Shown: positions 33,510 through 43,986, counted from the stretch's first letter. The stretch: DNA of 64,000 bases from Bradyrhizobium sp. CB1015 (GCF_025200925.1 NZ_CP104174.1:2666001-2730000); one strand, 5' to 3'. Notes: generated by a model not told the origin, from the letters alone. Program-made: numbers and translations.

Positions 33510-35309
33510 TTGTCTCAGAGGATCGAGGACTATGCGCTGATCGGCGATTGCGAGACCGCGGCGCTGGTCGGGCGCAACGGCTCGATCGACTGGCTGTGCT
33601 GGCCCGCCTTCGATTCCGACGCCTGCTTTGCCGCCATTCTCGGCACCCACAAGAACGGGCGCTGGCTGATCGCACCATGCGAGGACGCGACCCGCATCTC
33701 GCGGCGCTATCACGACAACACCCTCATCCTCGAGACGCGATTCGAGACGAAGAGCGGCACCGTCGCGCTGATCGACTTCATGCCGCCGCGCGGCAAGGCG
33801 TCCGACATCGTGCGGCTGGTGCGCGGCCTCGAGGGCAATGTGAAGATGCGGATGCAGCTCGTGATCCGCTTCGGCTTCGGCGCCGACATTCCCTGGGTGC
33901 GGCGGATGGATCACTCGCTGCTGGCAATCTGCGGCCAGGACATGACGGTGCTGCGAACACCCGTCGAGACCCGCGGCGAGGATCTGACGACGATTGCCGA
34001 ATTCGAGGTCGGTGCGGACCAGACCGTGCCCTTCGTGCTGACCTACGGCCCCTCGCATATCGAGCCGCCCGCGCTGATCGATCCCGAGGTCGCGCTGCAG
34101 GAGACCGAAACATTCTGGCGGGACTGGTGCGGTCACTGCACCCGCGACGGCGACTACCAAGACCTCATCCTGCGCTCGCTGATCACGCTGAAGGCGCTGA
34201 CCTTCGCTCCGACCGGCGGCATCGTCGCGGCACCCACCACGTCCCTGCCGGAAAAGCTCGGCGGCAGCAGGAACTGGGACTACCGCTTCTGCTGGCTGCG
34301 CGATGCCACCTTCACGCTGCTGGCGCTGATGAACTCGGGCTACACAGAGGAAGCCTCGGCCTGGCACAATTGGCTGCTGCGCGCGGCCGCCGGCTCGCCG
34401 GCGAACATGCAGATCATGTACGGCATCTGGGGCCAGCGGCGGCTTTTAGAATGGGAGGCGGGCTGGCTCGGCGGCTACGAGGGCGCTCAGCCCGTGCGCA
34501 TCGGCAACGCCGCGCATGCGCAGCTCCAGCTCGACGTCTATGGCGAGTTGATCGATGCCTTCCATCAATCGCGCATGGCCAAGCTCAAGCTGGACGAAGA
34601 GAGTTGGGCGCTGGAATGCGCCGTCCTCAATCATCTCGCCGAGGTCTGGGACCACCCCGATCACGGCATCTGGGAGCGGCGCGGCCAGCCCAAGCACTAC
34701 GTGTTCTCCAAGGTGATGACCTGGGTCGCCTTCGACCGCGGCATCAAGAGCGCCGAGACCTTCGGCTTCAAGGCGCCGCTCCTGCACTGGCGCACCTTGC
34801 GCGATGCGATCCATCGCGATGTCTGCAACAGGGGTTTTGACGCTGAGGTGGGCGCCTTCGTCGAATCCTACGGCACGAAGTTGCTCGATGCCAGCGTGCT
34901 GCTGCTGCCGGCCGTCGGCTTCCTGCCGGCGTCGGATCCGCGCATCTGCGGCACCATCGCCGCCGTCGAGAGCTGCCTGATGCGCGACGGCTTCGTGCTG
35001 CGCCATGACCCGCGCGAGTTGCCTCCGGGACAGCCGCCGCTCGAAGGCGCGTTCCTGGCCTGCAGCCTGTGGCTCGCCGATGCCTATGTGCTATCAGGCA
35101 ATCTCGACAAGGCGCAGCAACTGCTCGATCGCGTGATCGGCGTCGCCAACGACGTCGGGCTGCTCGCCGAGGAATACGACTCGGTCGCCCGCCGCCAGAC
35201 CGGCAACTTCCCGCAGGCGCTGACCCACATCGCGCTGATCAACACGGCACACAATCTGTCTGCGGCACGGCAGAAGAGCGAGAAGCCGGCGATGCAGCGG
35301 TCGCAGTAA
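33510..35309 (+). CDS. glycoside hydrolase family 15 protein (glucoamylase- or trehalase-like)
   Basis: A 599-residue GH15 (alpha/alpha-barrel) protein. The N-terminal domain starts RIEDYALIGDCETAALVGRN with GSIDWLCWPAFDS, and the barrel holds SRNWDYRFCWLRDATFTL, the end of the acid-bearing region GLLAEEYDSVARRQTGNFPQ and ALTHIALINTAH. GH15 members of this bacterial type include glucoamylases, glucodextranases and trehalases, and sequence alone does not decide. It starts with TTG at 33510 (MSQRIEDY), 30 bases after malQ, and no signal peptide is seen, so a cytosolic role in glucan or trehalose breakdown fits. Confidence 0.88.
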   Translation: MSQRIEDYALIGDCETAALVGRNGSIDWLCWPAFDSDACFAAILGTHKNGRWLIAPCEDATRISRRYHDNTLILETRFETKSGTVALIDFMPPRGKASDIVRLVRGLEGNVKMRMQLVIRFGFGADIPWVRRMDHSLLAICGQDMTVLRTPVETRGEDLTTIAEFEVGADQTVPFVLTYGPSHIEPPALIDPEVALQETETFWRDWCGHCTRDGDYQDLILRSLITLKALTFAPTGGIVAAPTTSLPEKLGGSRNWDYRFCWLRDATFTLLALMNSGYTEEASAWHNWLLRAAAGSPANMQIMYGIWGQRRLLEWEAGWLGGYEGAQPVRIGNAAHAQLQLDVYGELIDAFHQSRMAKLKLDEESWALECAVLNHLAEVWDHPDHGIWERRGQPKHYVFSKVMTWVAFDRGIKSAETFGFKAPLLHWRTLRDAIHRDVCNRGFDAEVGAFVESYGTKLLDASVLLLPAVGFLPASDPRICGTIAAVESCLMRDGFVLRHDPRELPPGQPPLEGAFLACSLWLADAYVLSGNLDKAQQLLDRVIGVANDVGLLAEEYDSVARRQTGNFPQALTHIALINTAHNLSAARQKSEKPAMQRSQ

Positions 35310-35346
35310 GGATGGCAGCGCGCTCTCCGTTCCCTCCCTCCTTGTG

Positions 35347-35559
35347 CAGGGCTATCGCATATGACTTGTGACGTCGGCCTGCGCGCACGCCTCGTCCTTC
35401 GAGACGGCGCTGACGCGCCTCCTCAGGATGAGGCTAATCAGCGTCAGTGCTCGTTGAAACTGCTACCGCGCACTCCGCCCTCATCCTGAGGCGCCCGCCC
35501 AAAGCGGGCGTCTCGAAGGATGGCCGCCGGGAAAAGCTCTCAAATGCGATAGCCCTGCC
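35347..35559. repeat. composite intergenic repeat, copy 1 (inverted relative to copy at 48.9 kb)
   Basis: A block of about 213 bases bounded by CAGGGCTATCGCAT and AATGCGATAGCCCTG. Inside are two imperfect hairpin modules (35391-35434 and 35479-35523) of the CATCCTGAGG...TCTCGAAGGATG type. The whole block recurs in reverse orientation at 48914-49130 with high identity at both ends. The rest of the 424-base gap 35310-35733 holds a second pair of inverted C/G-rich tracts (about 35560-35585 and 35659-35697, CCCTCCCCCACAAGGGGG) and no gene. Confidence 0.8.
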
Positions 35560-35733
35560 TTGTGGGGGAGGGGCAGGGAGGGGGTGCCGCTCGGGGATTC
35601 TCTCCATCGCGCATCTGCCCTCGATGCATCGTCAACAATCGGCGCCTTTTCCTGGGCTACCCCTCTCCCTAACCCTCCCCCACAAGGGGGGGAGGGAACA
35701 CACCGCAGGCGCGGAGGCAGTGGGGCCGATCGT

Positions 35734-36546
35734 TCAGCTCACCCCATTCCGCGTCAGGATCATCTCCATCGCCTCGGCAAAACCGTCCTGCTCGTTGCTT
35801 GCAGTGACATGCGTCGCCTCGTCCTTGACGTTGTCGGCGGCGTTGCCCATGGCGATCGAGGTGCCGCTGACGCGGAACATCGCGAGATCGTTCTGCATGT
35901 CGCCGATGGTGGCAACCGCGTCGGTTGAGATGTCGAGCCGCTTGGCCATGGCCTGCACGAACGTGCCCTTGTCGAAGCCGGGCGGCGTGATGTCGAGATA
36001 ATAGGTCTGCGAGCGCACCGCGGTGGCATCACTGCCGAGCGCCTCCTGCATCGCCTTCTCGCAAGCGGCGAGCCTTGCCGCATCGGCGCTGGCGCCGACG
36101 ATCTTGCAGGCGCTCGAAAGGTACGGCGAAAAGTCGGTCACGATGGTCGGGTCGGCGCGGATCGTGTGCTGCTCGTGCGCGACGTAGCTGCCGCTTGGAT
36201 TGTCGATCAGCCATTTGTCGGTGGTGAACAGCCAGATGTCGGCGCCGTAGTCGCGCAGGATCTGCAAGGAACGCTCGGCCGCGCCCGCGGGAAGCAGGTG
36301 CTGCTCGAGCGGCCGCATCTCGGGATCGACGATCGAGGAACCGTTGAACGGGCCGACCGGCAGCCACAGCGCCAGCGGCTCGATCAAGAAGCGCATGCCG
36401 ATCGCCGGCCGGCTGGAGGTGATGGTGAAGCCGATGCCGGCCTGGTGCAGCCGCTGCACAGCGTTCTTCGCGCGCTCCGTCAGCGTCTTGTCCTTGGTCA
36501 GCAGCGTGCCGTCGACGTCGGAGACCACGAGTGAGATTTGCGTCAT
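35734..36546 (-). CDS. HAD-superfamily (Cof/IIB type) phosphatase
   Basis: A 270-residue Cof-type HAD hydrolase, usually a sugar- or cofactor-phosphate phosphatase. Motif I is SDVDGTLL (Asp10 nucleophile, Asp12), motif II TITSSRP and motif IV GDMQNDLAMF, with a large IIB cap between. Its ATG overlaps the gntK stop by four bases, so it is the last gene of the pentose-phosphate operon and its substrate may be a phosphorylated intermediate of that pathway (inference). The downstream gap holds repeats and no clear terminator. Confidence 0.9.
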   Translation of the reverse strand: MTQISLVVSDVDGTLLTKDKTLTERAKNAVQRLHQAGIGFTITSSRPAIGMRFLIEPLALWLPVGPFNGSSIVDPEMRPLEQHLLPAGAAERSLQILRDYGADIWLFTTDKWLIDNPSGSYVAHEQHTIRADPTIVTDFSPYLSSACKIVGASADAARLAACEKAMQEALGSDATAVRSQTYYLDITPPGFDKGTFVQAMAKRLDISTDAVATIGDMQNDLAMFRVSGTSIAMGNAADNVKDEATHVTASNEQDGFAEAMEMILTRNGVS

Positions 36547-37085
36547 GGCAGGACCTTAGGGATTGCGCCGCCCAGTTTCAGCTGCCGCACGATGCCGTCC
36601 ACGATCGCCTCGACGGTCTCGTCGATCGAGACGGTGACGACGTGCTCGCTCGCCTCCGGCGGCTCCAGCGTCTCGAACTGGCTGGTCAGCAGTCCGGGCG
36701 GCATGAAATGTCCCTTGCGCTGCGCGAGCCGTTCGGCGATCAGCTCCTTGGTGCCCTTCAGGAAGACGAAGCGGACGTCGTCGCGTCCGCGTAGCAGCAC
36801 GTCGCGATAGGCGTGCTTCAGCGCCGAGCAGGCGATGATGACGTGCTCGCCGCGGCCGCAGACCCGTGCGATCTCGTCGGCGATGGCATTCAGCCACGGC
36901 CAGCGGTCTTCGTCGGTGAGGGGATGTCCGGCCCGCATCTTCTCGACATTGCTGGCGGGATGAAAACTGTCGCCGTCCTCGAAACGCCAGCCGAGGCGCT
37001 CGCCGAGCGCCTTCGCGACCGTGCTCTTGCCCGAACCCGACACGCCCATCACGATCAATGCACAAGGTGCTTCAGCGCGGCCCAC
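36543..37085 (-). CDS. gntK: gluconokinase
   Basis: Phosphorylates gluconate to 6-phosphogluconate, feeding gnd or the Entner-Doudoroff route. The 180-residue P-loop kinase has MGVSGSGKST (13-22), DGDSFHPASNVEKMRAG, ACSALKHAYRD and LKGTKELIAERLAQRKGHFM, all typical of the GntK/IdnK family. The start is GTG at 37085, six bases after GGAGG and overlapping the end of pgl; the in-frame upstream extension has no such site. The stop overlaps the HAD gene start (ATGA). Confidence 0.95.
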   Translation of the reverse strand: MGRAEAPCALIVMGVSGSGKSTVAKALGERLGWRFEDGDSFHPASNVEKMRAGHPLTDEDRWPWLNAIADEIARVCGRGEHVIIACSALKHAYRDVLLRGRDDVRFVFLKGTKELIAERLAQRKGHFMPPGLLTSQFETLEPPEASEHVVTVSIDETVEAIVDGIVRQLKLGGAIPKVLP

Positions 37086-37821
37086 GAATTTCCTCCGGAA
37101 GCGCAGCGTTGTCGACCAGCCAGACGGTCTCGCCGTTCGAGCGCGCGCGTAAGGCCGGCAGATTCTCGCCATTGACGAGGCGCGTCAAGATCGGCCGCTT
37201 GTCGTGCCCGGCAATCTCGAACAGCATCTCTCGGCAGGAGGCCAAAGCGGGCAGGGTGAGCGAGACCCGTGGCACGAACGGCGCGACGTTCGCCTTGGGC
37301 ACGCCGACCACCCAGCGTCGGGTCTCCTCGATCTCGGGGTAACCGGGAAATAGCGAAGCGGTGTGGCCGTCCGGCCCCGCGCCCATCAGGACGAGATCGA
37401 ACAGCGGACGCGCTGGATCGAGCTGGTCTGCGCCATAAAAGGCCCGCAGCTCGCGCGCGTAGGCTTCCGCAGCGGCATCGGGATTGTCCGCCGTGGTCGG
37501 AACCGGGTGGATATGGCCGGCGGGCGCATGGCGGTCGAGAAACGCCGCGCGCGCGACCGCCATGTTGTTGAGGGGGTCGCTTTCAGGCACGAAGCGCTCG
37601 TCGCCGATGAACCAGTGCACGCGGTCCCACGGAATCCTGCCGCGCCAGGCCTCGCTGCCGAGCAACTGATACAGCTTCTTCGGGCTGGAGCCGCCGGTGA
37701 GGCAGATCGCGATGCGGCCGGCATTAGCCGCGATCCGCGCCATCACGCGTTCGGCCGCGGCGCGGGCGAGAGCTTCGGCATCGGCCTCGACGATCAGCTT
37801 CGGCTGCTCGGCCTGAGCCAT
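37072..37821 (-). CDS. pgl: 6-phosphogluconolactonase
   Basis: Hydrolyses 6-phosphogluconolactone, the product of Zwf, in the cytosol. The 249-residue protein has the substrate-binding LTGGSSPKKLY (41-51), WFIGDERFVP and GAGPDGHTASLFPG. The ATG at 37821 shares bases with the zwf stop (TGATG), so the two are coupled. It ends inside the gntK start region (14-base overlap). Length and motifs match the DevB/Pgl family. Confidence 0.95.
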   Translation of the reverse strand: MAQAEQPKLIVEADAEALARAAAERVMARIAANAGRIAICLTGGSSPKKLYQLLGSEAWRGRIPWDRVHWFIGDERFVPESDPLNNMAVARAAFLDRHAPAGHIHPVPTTADNPDAAAEAYARELRAFYGADQLDPARPLFDLVLMGAGPDGHTASLFPGYPEIEETRRWVVGVPKANVAPFVPRVSLTLPALASCREMLFEIAGHDKRPILTRLVNGENLPALRARSNGETVWLVDNAALPEEIRGPR

Positions 37822-39332
37822 CACGAGTACTTCCGCCAGCTTCGCCCGTCGCGCCGGAGCAGCTCGTCGGCGCAGGCCGGGCCGTCGCTGCCGGCTTCAT
37901 AGGTCTCGATGCCGTTGGTGCCCGCGCTCTTCCAGGCGTCCAGGAACGGCTGCACCGCCTGCCAGCCGGCCTCGATGCCGTCGGCGCGCTGGAACAGGAT
38001 GTTGTCGCCGATCATGCAGTCGTAGATCAGCGTCTCGTAGCCGGTCGAGGGATCGGCGCGGAAATAGTCGCCGTAACGGAACTTCATCTCGACACCATCA
38101 ATGGTGACGCTCGGCCCGGGGACCTTGGCGTTGAACTGGAGCTCGATGGTCTCGGTCGGCGCGATGCCGATGGTGAGGAAGTTCTGCGACAGCCGGTCGA
38201 CGTCCGTGCCTGAAAACATCGACAGTGGCGCCTGCTTGAACTTGATCGCGACCTCCGTGCGCTTGTGCTTGAGCGCCTTGCCGGTGCGCAAATAGAACGG
38301 CACGCCGGCCCAGCGCCAATTGTCGATCATCAGCTTCAGCGCGACATAGGTCTCGGTGGTGCTATCAGGCTTGACGTCCGCGGTCTTGCGATAGTCCGAG
38401 ATCTCGTCGTCGCCGATGCGGCCGGCGAGATATTGCGCGCGCACCGAATTCCTCAGCGCCTCTTCCCGGCTGGGCTGCTGGATCGATGTCAGCACGTCCG
38501 CCTTCTCGGAACGCACGGAGTGCGCATCGAAGCGGGCCGGCGGCTCCATCGCCACCAGCGACATCAGCTGGAACAGGTGGTTCGGCACCATGTCGCGCAG
38601 CGCGCCGGTGGCATCATAGAAGCCGCCGCGGTGACCGACGCCGAGCTTCTCTTCCACGGTGATCTGGATGTGGTCGATGTGGTTGCGATTCCAGATCGGC
38701 TCGAACATGCCGTTGGCAAAGCGCAGCACCAGGATGTTCTGCACCGTTTCCTTGCCGAGATAATGATCGATCCGGTAGACTTGGTGCTCGTCCATGATCT
38801 TCAGCAGCTCGGCATTCAGCGCGCGGGCCGAGGCGAGGTCGGTGCCGAACGGCTTTTCGATCACAAGCCGCCGCCAGGCGCCGTTCTGCTTCATCATGCC
38901 GGTGCGGCCGAGCTCCCGTGCGGTCGGCGCGAACGCGGCGGGCGGCGTTGCCAGATAGAACAGCCGGTTGCCGCCGGTGTCCTGGGCGCATTCCAGCGAA
39001 TCCAGATGCTGGCGCAGGCGGTCAAAGGAGGGCGGATCCTTTGCGTCGGCCTCGACGAAGGTCACGCATTCCAGCAGCCTCGTCGCGATGTCATCGTCCA
39101 CCGGGCGCGTTGCGAATTGCCGCAAGCCCTTCAGCAGGCTGTCGCGCAGCTCCTCATCCGACTGGCCCCTGCGGGCCACGCCGACGACGCAGAATTTTTC
39201 CGGCAACAGGTGCTCCGCGGCCAGATTGTAGAGCGAGGGCATCACCAGGCGATGGGTGAGATCGCCGGTGACGCCGAAGATGACGAAGGCGCAATTTTCC
39301 GGCTTGCGCTTTGGCTGCGGGTCTTTTGTCAC
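37821..39332 (-). CDS. zwf: glucose-6-phosphate 1-dehydrogenase
   Basis: Oxidises glucose 6-phosphate and makes NADPH, the entry to the oxidative pentose-phosphate and Entner-Doudoroff routes. The 503-residue protein has the nucleotide-binding GVTGDL (20-25), EKPFGTDL (159-166) and the substrate/catalytic RIDHYLGKE (187-195), with the catalytic His in HIDHIQITVEE nearby. It starts with GTG at 39332. It lies 28 bases after gnd and overlaps pgl. Confidence 0.97.
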   Translation of the reverse strand: MTKDPQPKRKPENCAFVIFGVTGDLTHRLVMPSLYNLAAEHLLPEKFCVVGVARRGQSDEELRDSLLKGLRQFATRPVDDDIATRLLECVTFVEADAKDPPSFDRLRQHLDSLECAQDTGGNRLFYLATPPAAFAPTARELGRTGMMKQNGAWRRLVIEKPFGTDLASARALNAELLKIMDEHQVYRIDHYLGKETVQNILVLRFANGMFEPIWNRNHIDHIQITVEEKLGVGHRGGFYDATGALRDMVPNHLFQLMSLVAMEPPARFDAHSVRSEKADVLTSIQQPSREEALRNSVRAQYLAGRIGDDEISDYRKTADVKPDSTTETYVALKLMIDNWRWAGVPFYLRTGKALKHKRTEVAIKFKQAPLSMFSGTDVDRLSQNFLTIGIAPTETIELQFNAKVPGPSVTIDGVEMKFRYGDYFRADPSTGYETLIYDCMIGDNILFQRADGIEAGWQAVQPFLDAWKSAGTNGIETYEAGSDGPACADELLRRDGRSWRKYS

Positions 39333-39360
39333 GAATAGTCGGCCTTCGCTTGGTTACTCG

Positions 39361-40365
39361 TTACTTCGGCTTCGCGCCGCCCGGCTGCGTCGGCTCCTTG
39401 TGCCCGCCGAACCCTGCGCGCATCGCCGAGAGAATTTTCTCGGCGAAAGTGTGTTCCTTGCGGGACCGGAAACGTGCGTAGAGCGCCGCGGTCAGGACCT
39501 CGGCCGGCACGGCCTCGTCGATCGCGGCATTCACGGTCCAGCGGCCTTCGCCGGAATCCTCAACGAAGCCGGAATATTCGGCGAGCTGCGGACTGTCGGC
39601 GAGCGCTGTCGAGGTGAGGTCGAGCAGCCAGGATGGAATCACGCTGCCGCGCCGCCAGACTTCGGCGATGTCGGCGAGATCGAAATCGTAGCGGTGGTCC
39701 GCCGGCAAGGCGTCGATATTGGCATTCTTCAGGATGTCGAAGCCTTCGGCATAGGCCTGCATCAGGCCGTATTCGATGCCGTTGTGGATCATCTTGACGA
39801 AGTGGCCGGCGCCGACGGGCCCGGCGTGGATGTAGCCCTGCTCGATGCGGGGATCGCGGCCGTCGCGCCCCGGCGTGCGCGGAATGTCGCCGGCGCCCGG
39901 CGCGAGCGCCGCGAAGATCGGATCGAGCCGGTCGACCACCTGCTTCTCGCCGCCGATCATCATGCAATAGCCGCGGTCGAGGCCCCAGACGCCGCCGGAC
40001 GTGCCGACGTCGACATAGTGGATGCCGCGCGCCTTCAGCGCCTTGCCGCGGCGGACGTCGTCCTGCCAGAACGTGTTGCCGCCGTCGATGATGACGTCGC
40101 CTTCCTGCATCACGCCGGCGATCGTCTCGATGGTCGTTTCCGTGATGCGTCCAGCCGGCAGCATCACCCAGGCCGAGCGCGGCCGCTCCAGCTTGGCGAC
40201 GAACTCTTCGAGCGTCGCCGAGCCGACCGCGCCGTCGGCGGCGAAGCTAGCTACGGCCTTAGCGTCCTTGTCGTAGACCACTGTCGAGTGCCCATGGCGC
40301 ATCAGGCGGCGAACGATGTTGCCGCCCATTCGGCCGAGGCCGATCATGCCGAGTTGCATCTGCAT
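39361..40365 (-). CDS. gnd: 6-phosphogluconate dehydrogenase (decarboxylating, short NAD-type)
   Basis: Converts 6-phosphogluconate to ribulose 5-phosphate. The 334-residue length and motifs place it in the short, often NAD-preferring class (YqeC/GntZ-like) rather than the 470-residue class: [13 protein letters not shown] (8-20), [24 protein letters not shown] and the catalytic [21 protein letters not shown] region. Cofactor preference is inferred from class only. It starts eight bases after the tal-pgi stop. Confidence 0.93.
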   Translation of the reverse strand: MQMQLGMIGLGRMGGNIVRRLMRHGHSTVVYDKDAKAVASFAADGAVGSATLEEFVAKLERPRSAWVMLPAGRITETTIETIAGVMQEGDVIIDGGNTFWQDDVRRGKALKARGIHYVDVGTSGGVWGLDRGYCMMIGGEKQVVDRLDPIFAALAPGAGDIPRTPGRDGRDPRIEQGYIHAGPVGAGHFVKMIHNGIEYGLMQAYAEGFDILKNANIDALPADHRYDFDLADIAEVWRRGSVIPSWLLDLTSTALADSPQLAEYSGFVEDSGEGRWTVNAAIDEAVPAEVLTAALYARFRSRKEHTFAEKILSAMRAGFGGHKEPTQPGGAKPK

Positions 40366-40372
40366 TATTCCT

Positions 40373-43222
40373 TTAGTTCAGCGCGTCGTTGAGCGCTGCA
40401 TTGAGCGCGGCGAGGCCTTTCTCGAGCCCGCCCTTCAGGTGCACCCGCAGCGCACGCCGGCCGCGTTCCGTCAGCACCTCGAAATCGCCGCGCGCCTGCG
40501 CCGCCTTGATCACGCCGAAGCTCGCCTTCTGGCCCGGCACAGGCAGGTCCTTGGCATCGTCGGCGGTGATCTGGAGGAACACGCCGCTGTCGGGCCCGCC
40601 CTTGTAGGCCTGTCCCGTCGAGTGCAGGAAGCGCGGCCCGAACTCGGCGCAGGTCGCGACATGCCGCTTCTCGCGCACCTCGAGCCGCATCGCCTGGAGC
40701 GCGTCGATCGTGGCCTTGTCACGCGCGATATAGCCGAGCAGGGCGACGTAGTCTCCGTCGCTGGATCGCGACAGATGCGCCTTCAGCCAGGAGCTGAGAT
40801 CGCCATTGGCGCCCGCGGCGCGTAGCGCCGTCGCATTGGCCTCGTCGGTGTAGAGATCGGCTTCCTTGGTGCTGACCACCGGCTCTTCCGCCGGCAGCTT
40901 GCCGGTCTTCTCGAACGCGGCGGTGAGTTCGCGGGTCTTGATCTTGGCCGCTTCCACGTCCGGCTGGTCAAACGGGTTGATGCCGAGAATGCTGCCGGCC
41001 ACGGCGGTGGCCATCTCGAAGCGGAAGAATTCCTGGCCGAGATGCTCGATCGACTTCATGACGATGCGCACCACGGGATGACCCGCCGCCTCGATCGCGG
41101 CCAGCTGGGAATCGTGCGCGGCGTCCGCTTCGCCTTCGACACGGATGTCGATGAAGAAGCGGTCGTTGCCGTAGACGGAGGGATCGCCCAGCGGCTCGCC
41201 CTCGATCGGGATCAGGCCCTTGCCCTCCTTGCCGGTCGATTCCGCGATCAGCTGCTCGGCCCAGGCGCCGAAATCGGCGATCTTCTTCGACGCCAGGATC
41301 GTCACCTTGTCGCGGCCTTCGAGCCCTGCGAGACCCATGGCAAGCCCGAGCTGCACGCCCGGATTTTCTGACGGCGGCACATCGGGGCCGCAGGAGCGGG
41401 CCATCGCGAGCGCATGCTTGACGAAGGTCTTGACGTCGATGCCCGCGGTTGCCGCCGGCACCAGCCCGAACGGCGAGAGCACCGAATAGCGTCCGCCGAT
41501 CGAGGGCTCGCCATGGAAGATGCGGGCGTAATGAAGGCTCTTCGCCGCCTTCTCCAGCGACGAGCCGGGGTCGGTCACCGCGATGAAGCGATGGCCGGTC
41601 TTCACCTTTGCACCCACCGCCTTGGCAACCTGCTCGTGGAAATAGTCCTTCATCGCGTTCGGCTCGGTGGTGCCGCCGGACTTGCTGGAGACGATGAAGA
41701 CGGTGTTGGCGATGTCGATCTTCGCCTCCATCGCCCGCACCTGCGCCGGGTCGGTGGAGTCGAGCACGTGCAGCTTGGGGAAGCCGGGCTTCTTGCCGAA
41801 GGTCTCGGCCAGCACCTCGGGGCCGAGGCTGGATCCGCCCATGCCGAGCACGACGGCGTCGGAGAATTTCTGGCCCTTCACGCGGCCGGCATAGTCCTCG
41901 TAATCGGCAATGTCGGCCCGGTGCGGGCTGTCGAGCCAGCCGAGCCATTTGTCCTCGTCCGCACCGGTCCAGACCGACTTGTCGCGCTGCCACAGCCTGC
42001 GGATCCTGGCCGACGCCCGCCACTCCTCCGTGGTCTTGGCCAGCGCCTTGCCGAGCCCATCGCCCAGCGACAACTGCTGGCGGTCGAGTGCGGGCCCGAG
42101 CACGACCGCGCGCTTGTGGGCGACGGCCCCGTAGAGCTTGTCGGCGGCATCCGCAAACAGCTTGACGCCGTCCTTGACCAGCTCTTCGGTGATCGCATCG
42201 AGCGAGATGCCGGAGCGCTCCAGCTCCTCCAGCACGCGCTTCGCGTCCTCGACATTCTCTTCCAGGCTGTCGCGCGGCTTGCCGTGGTCGCGGAACGCAT
42301 CCAGCGTTGCCGGCGGCACGGTGTTGATGGTGTCGGGACCGATCAGCTCCTCGACATAGAGGACGTCGCTATAGTCCTTGTTCTTGGTGCCGGTCGAGGC
42401 CCACAGCATGCGCTGCGGCTTGGCGCCCTTGGCGGCGAGCTTCTCCCAGCGGGGGCCTGAGAACAGGCGCTTGTAGTCCTGGTAGGCGAGCTTGGCGTTG
42501 GCGATCGCGACCTTGCCCTTGAGCGCGGCGAGCCGTTCCTTCTCGGACGGATCGTTGGCGCGGGCGATCTTCTCGTCCAGCTGCTTGTCGACCACCGAGT
42601 CGATCCGGCTGACGAAGAAGCTGGCGACGCTGGCCACGTGCGACGGATTGCCGCCGCCGGCGACGTAGGTCTCGAGACCGGCGATGTAGGCCTCGGCCAC
42701 ATCGAGATAGACGGCCTTGGAGAACAGCAGCGTGATGTTGATGCTGATACCCTCGCTGATCAACTGCTCGATCGCCGGCAAGCCCTCCGGTGTCGCCGGC
42801 ACCTTCACCATCAGGTTCTTGCGACCCACGTCTTTCCACAGCCGGCGCGCCTCGGCGACGGTTCCGGCGGTGTCCATCGCCAGATAGGGCGACACTTCCA
42901 GGCTGACATAGCCGTCGCCGCCGTTGAGGCGGTCATAGACCGGGCGCAGCACGTCGGCGGCGTTCTGGATGTCCTCGACCGCGACGGCCTCGAACAAATC
43001 GGCCACATTGCGGTCGCCGCGCTTCAGCGCCTTGCCGATCGGGGCGTCGTATTCGTCCGAGCTGCCGATCGCCTTCTCGAAGATCGATGGGTTGGAGGTG
43101 ACGCCCTTGACGCCGTCGGTGTCGATCAGACGCTTCAGGTCGCCGTTGGCGATGAAGCCGCGGGCCAGGAAGTCGAGCCAGACCGCTTGTCCGTGCTTTT
43201 CCAGTTCTTTGACGGGATTCAT
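40373..43222 (-). CDS. bifunctional transaldolase / glucose-6-phosphate isomerase
   Basis: A 949-residue fusion. The N-terminal domain (about 1-370) is a transaldolase, with [14 protein letters not shown], Schiff-base Lys140 in [12 protein letters not shown] and [19 protein letters not shown]. The C-terminal domain (about 400-949) is a glucose-6-phosphate isomerase, with [29 protein letters not shown] and SGFGG-like phosphate-binding segments such as [11 protein letters not shown]. It couples non-oxidative pentose-phosphate flux to glucose 6-phosphate regeneration for Zwf. The ATG at 43222 has TAGG four bases before it; a TTG six codons upstream is less likely. First gene of the operon. Confidence 0.93.
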   Translation of the reverse strand: MNPVKELEKHGQAVWLDFLARGFIANGDLKRLIDTDGVKGVTSNPSIFEKAIGSSDEYDAPIGKALKRGDRNVADLFEAVAVEDIQNAADVLRPVYDRLNGGDGYVSLEVSPYLAMDTAGTVAEARRLWKDVGRKNLMVKVPATPEGLPAIEQLISEGISINITLLFSKAVYLDVAEAYIAGLETYVAGGGNPSHVASVASFFVSRIDSVVDKQLDEKIARANDPSEKERLAALKGKVAIANAKLAYQDYKRLFSGPRWEKLAAKGAKPQRMLWASTGTKNKDYSDVLYVEELIGPDTINTVPPATLDAFRDHGKPRDSLEENVEDAKRVLEELERSGISLDAITEELVKDGVKLFADAADKLYGAVAHKRAVVLGPALDRQQLSLGDGLGKALAKTTEEWRASARIRRLWQRDKSVWTGADEDKWLGWLDSPHRADIADYEDYAGRVKGQKFSDAVVLGMGGSSLGPEVLAETFGKKPGFPKLHVLDSTDPAQVRAMEAKIDIANTVFIVSSKSGGTTEPNAMKDYFHEQVAKAVGAKVKTGHRFIAVTDPGSSLEKAAKSLHYARIFHGEPSIGGRYSVLSPFGLVPAATAGIDVKTFVKHALAMARSCGPDVPPSENPGVQLGLAMGLAGLEGRDKVTILASKKIADFGAWAEQLIAESTGKEGKGLIPIEGEPLGDPSVYGNDRFFIDIRVEGEADAAHDSQLAAIEAAGHPVVRIVMKSIEHLGQEFFRFEMATAVAGSILGINPFDQPDVEAAKIKTRELTAAFEKTGKLPAEEPVVSTKEADLYTDEANATALRAAGANGDLSSWLKAHLSRSSDGDYVALLGYIARDKATIDALQAMRLEVREKRHVATCAEFGPRFLHSTGQAYKGGPDSGVFLQITADDAKDLPVPGQKASFGVIKAAQARGDFEVLTERGRRALRVHLKGGLEKGLAALNAALNDALN

Positions 43223-43386
43223 GATGCCTATTATCTCCAAGCCTGCGGGCGAGGGGTTTTCGCGCCGGTCCTGACGCGCTATCCTCTAGCTTACATGCAC
43301 CCGGGAGGGAACCAATCAAGGGTGTGGGAGTCATACCCTCCAGTGTAACTCCGTCGCGATCATGACGATCCAGGCGGGCAGAGGCT

Positions 43387-43749
43387 ATGTTGCGTAGGGC
43401 TTGGCCGTCGCCGACAGCCAGCCTCCCCTACGGCATCCGCGATCTCCGTATCGGCAATGAATTTCTCCTCTGGGAGTCGGTCGCGGAGATTTCGGCTGAA
43501 GAAAGCCGCGGCCACAAGGCGATCGTGCGCGCGCCATCGCCGGACTCGCAGCGCCAGCTGTCCACCATCCCCACCCTGGCCCGTCGCGCACAGGATGGCC
43601 GCATCGTCATCCGCTCGGAGGATCTGGCGATCGATTTTGACACATTGCTGCGCGCCTGTCGCGACCTCCACGCGGCCAGCGGCGCGCGCACCGCATTGCA
43701 GCAGGAAGATGAACGGGGGCCGCAAGGCTTCGCCGCACTAGTGTCATAA
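43387..43749 (+). CDS. uncharacterised 120-residue protein
   Basis: A possible protein with codon use typical of the window (mostly G/C in third position). It is acidic in the middle (FLLWESVAEISAEESRGHKA; GRIVIRSEDLAIDFDTLLRA) with no membrane segment and no family I recognise. A minus-strand frame over 43428-43868 is Ser/Arg-rich and looks like a shadow. The ATG at 43387 has AGAGG three bases before it, closer than ideal. It lies alone between tal-pgi (divergent) and prkA. Confidence 0.5.
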   Translation: MLRRAWPSPTASLPYGIRDLRIGNEFLLWESVAEISAEESRGHKAIVRAPSPDSQRQLSTIPTLARRAQDGRIVIRSEDLAIDFDTLLRACRDLHAASGARTALQQEDERGPQGFAALVS

Positions 43750-43832
43750 GATCGCCGCTCCCGGATCGCTATGCTGCATTGCCGGATAGGGCCATCCCCG
43801 GGAACGCCCGGATGTTGCGACCAAGTGACATT

Positions 43833-43889
43833 TTCTGGAAATGAGCCAGAATAGACAAAGATTCGCACAAATTACAGGCATGTGCCTGT
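43833..43889. promoter_or_regulatory. two dyads upstream of prkA
   Basis: A perfect inverted repeat TTCTGG-N7-CCAGAA (43833-43851) and a near-perfect palindrome ACAGGCA-TG-TGCCTGT (43874-43889) lie 100-160 bases ahead of the prkA promoter in an A/T-richer stretch of the gap 43750-44046. They could be operators for prkA or the end of the gene at 43749. No gene was seen in the gap. Confidence 0.35.
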
Positions 43890-43986
43890 TCGTAACTCAT
43901 GGAGTGCCTACGTTGTGCGTTGCGTCGACTTGGCACCCGGGTGTCCAATGATCGTCATGTGCTCACGCTGATTCGAAACGGCCTGA

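Noticed and set aside
43428..43868. 146-codon minus-strand frame overlapping the orphan gene
   Set aside because: Ser/Arg/Cys-rich with no coherent fold and poorer codon use than the plus-strand frame.
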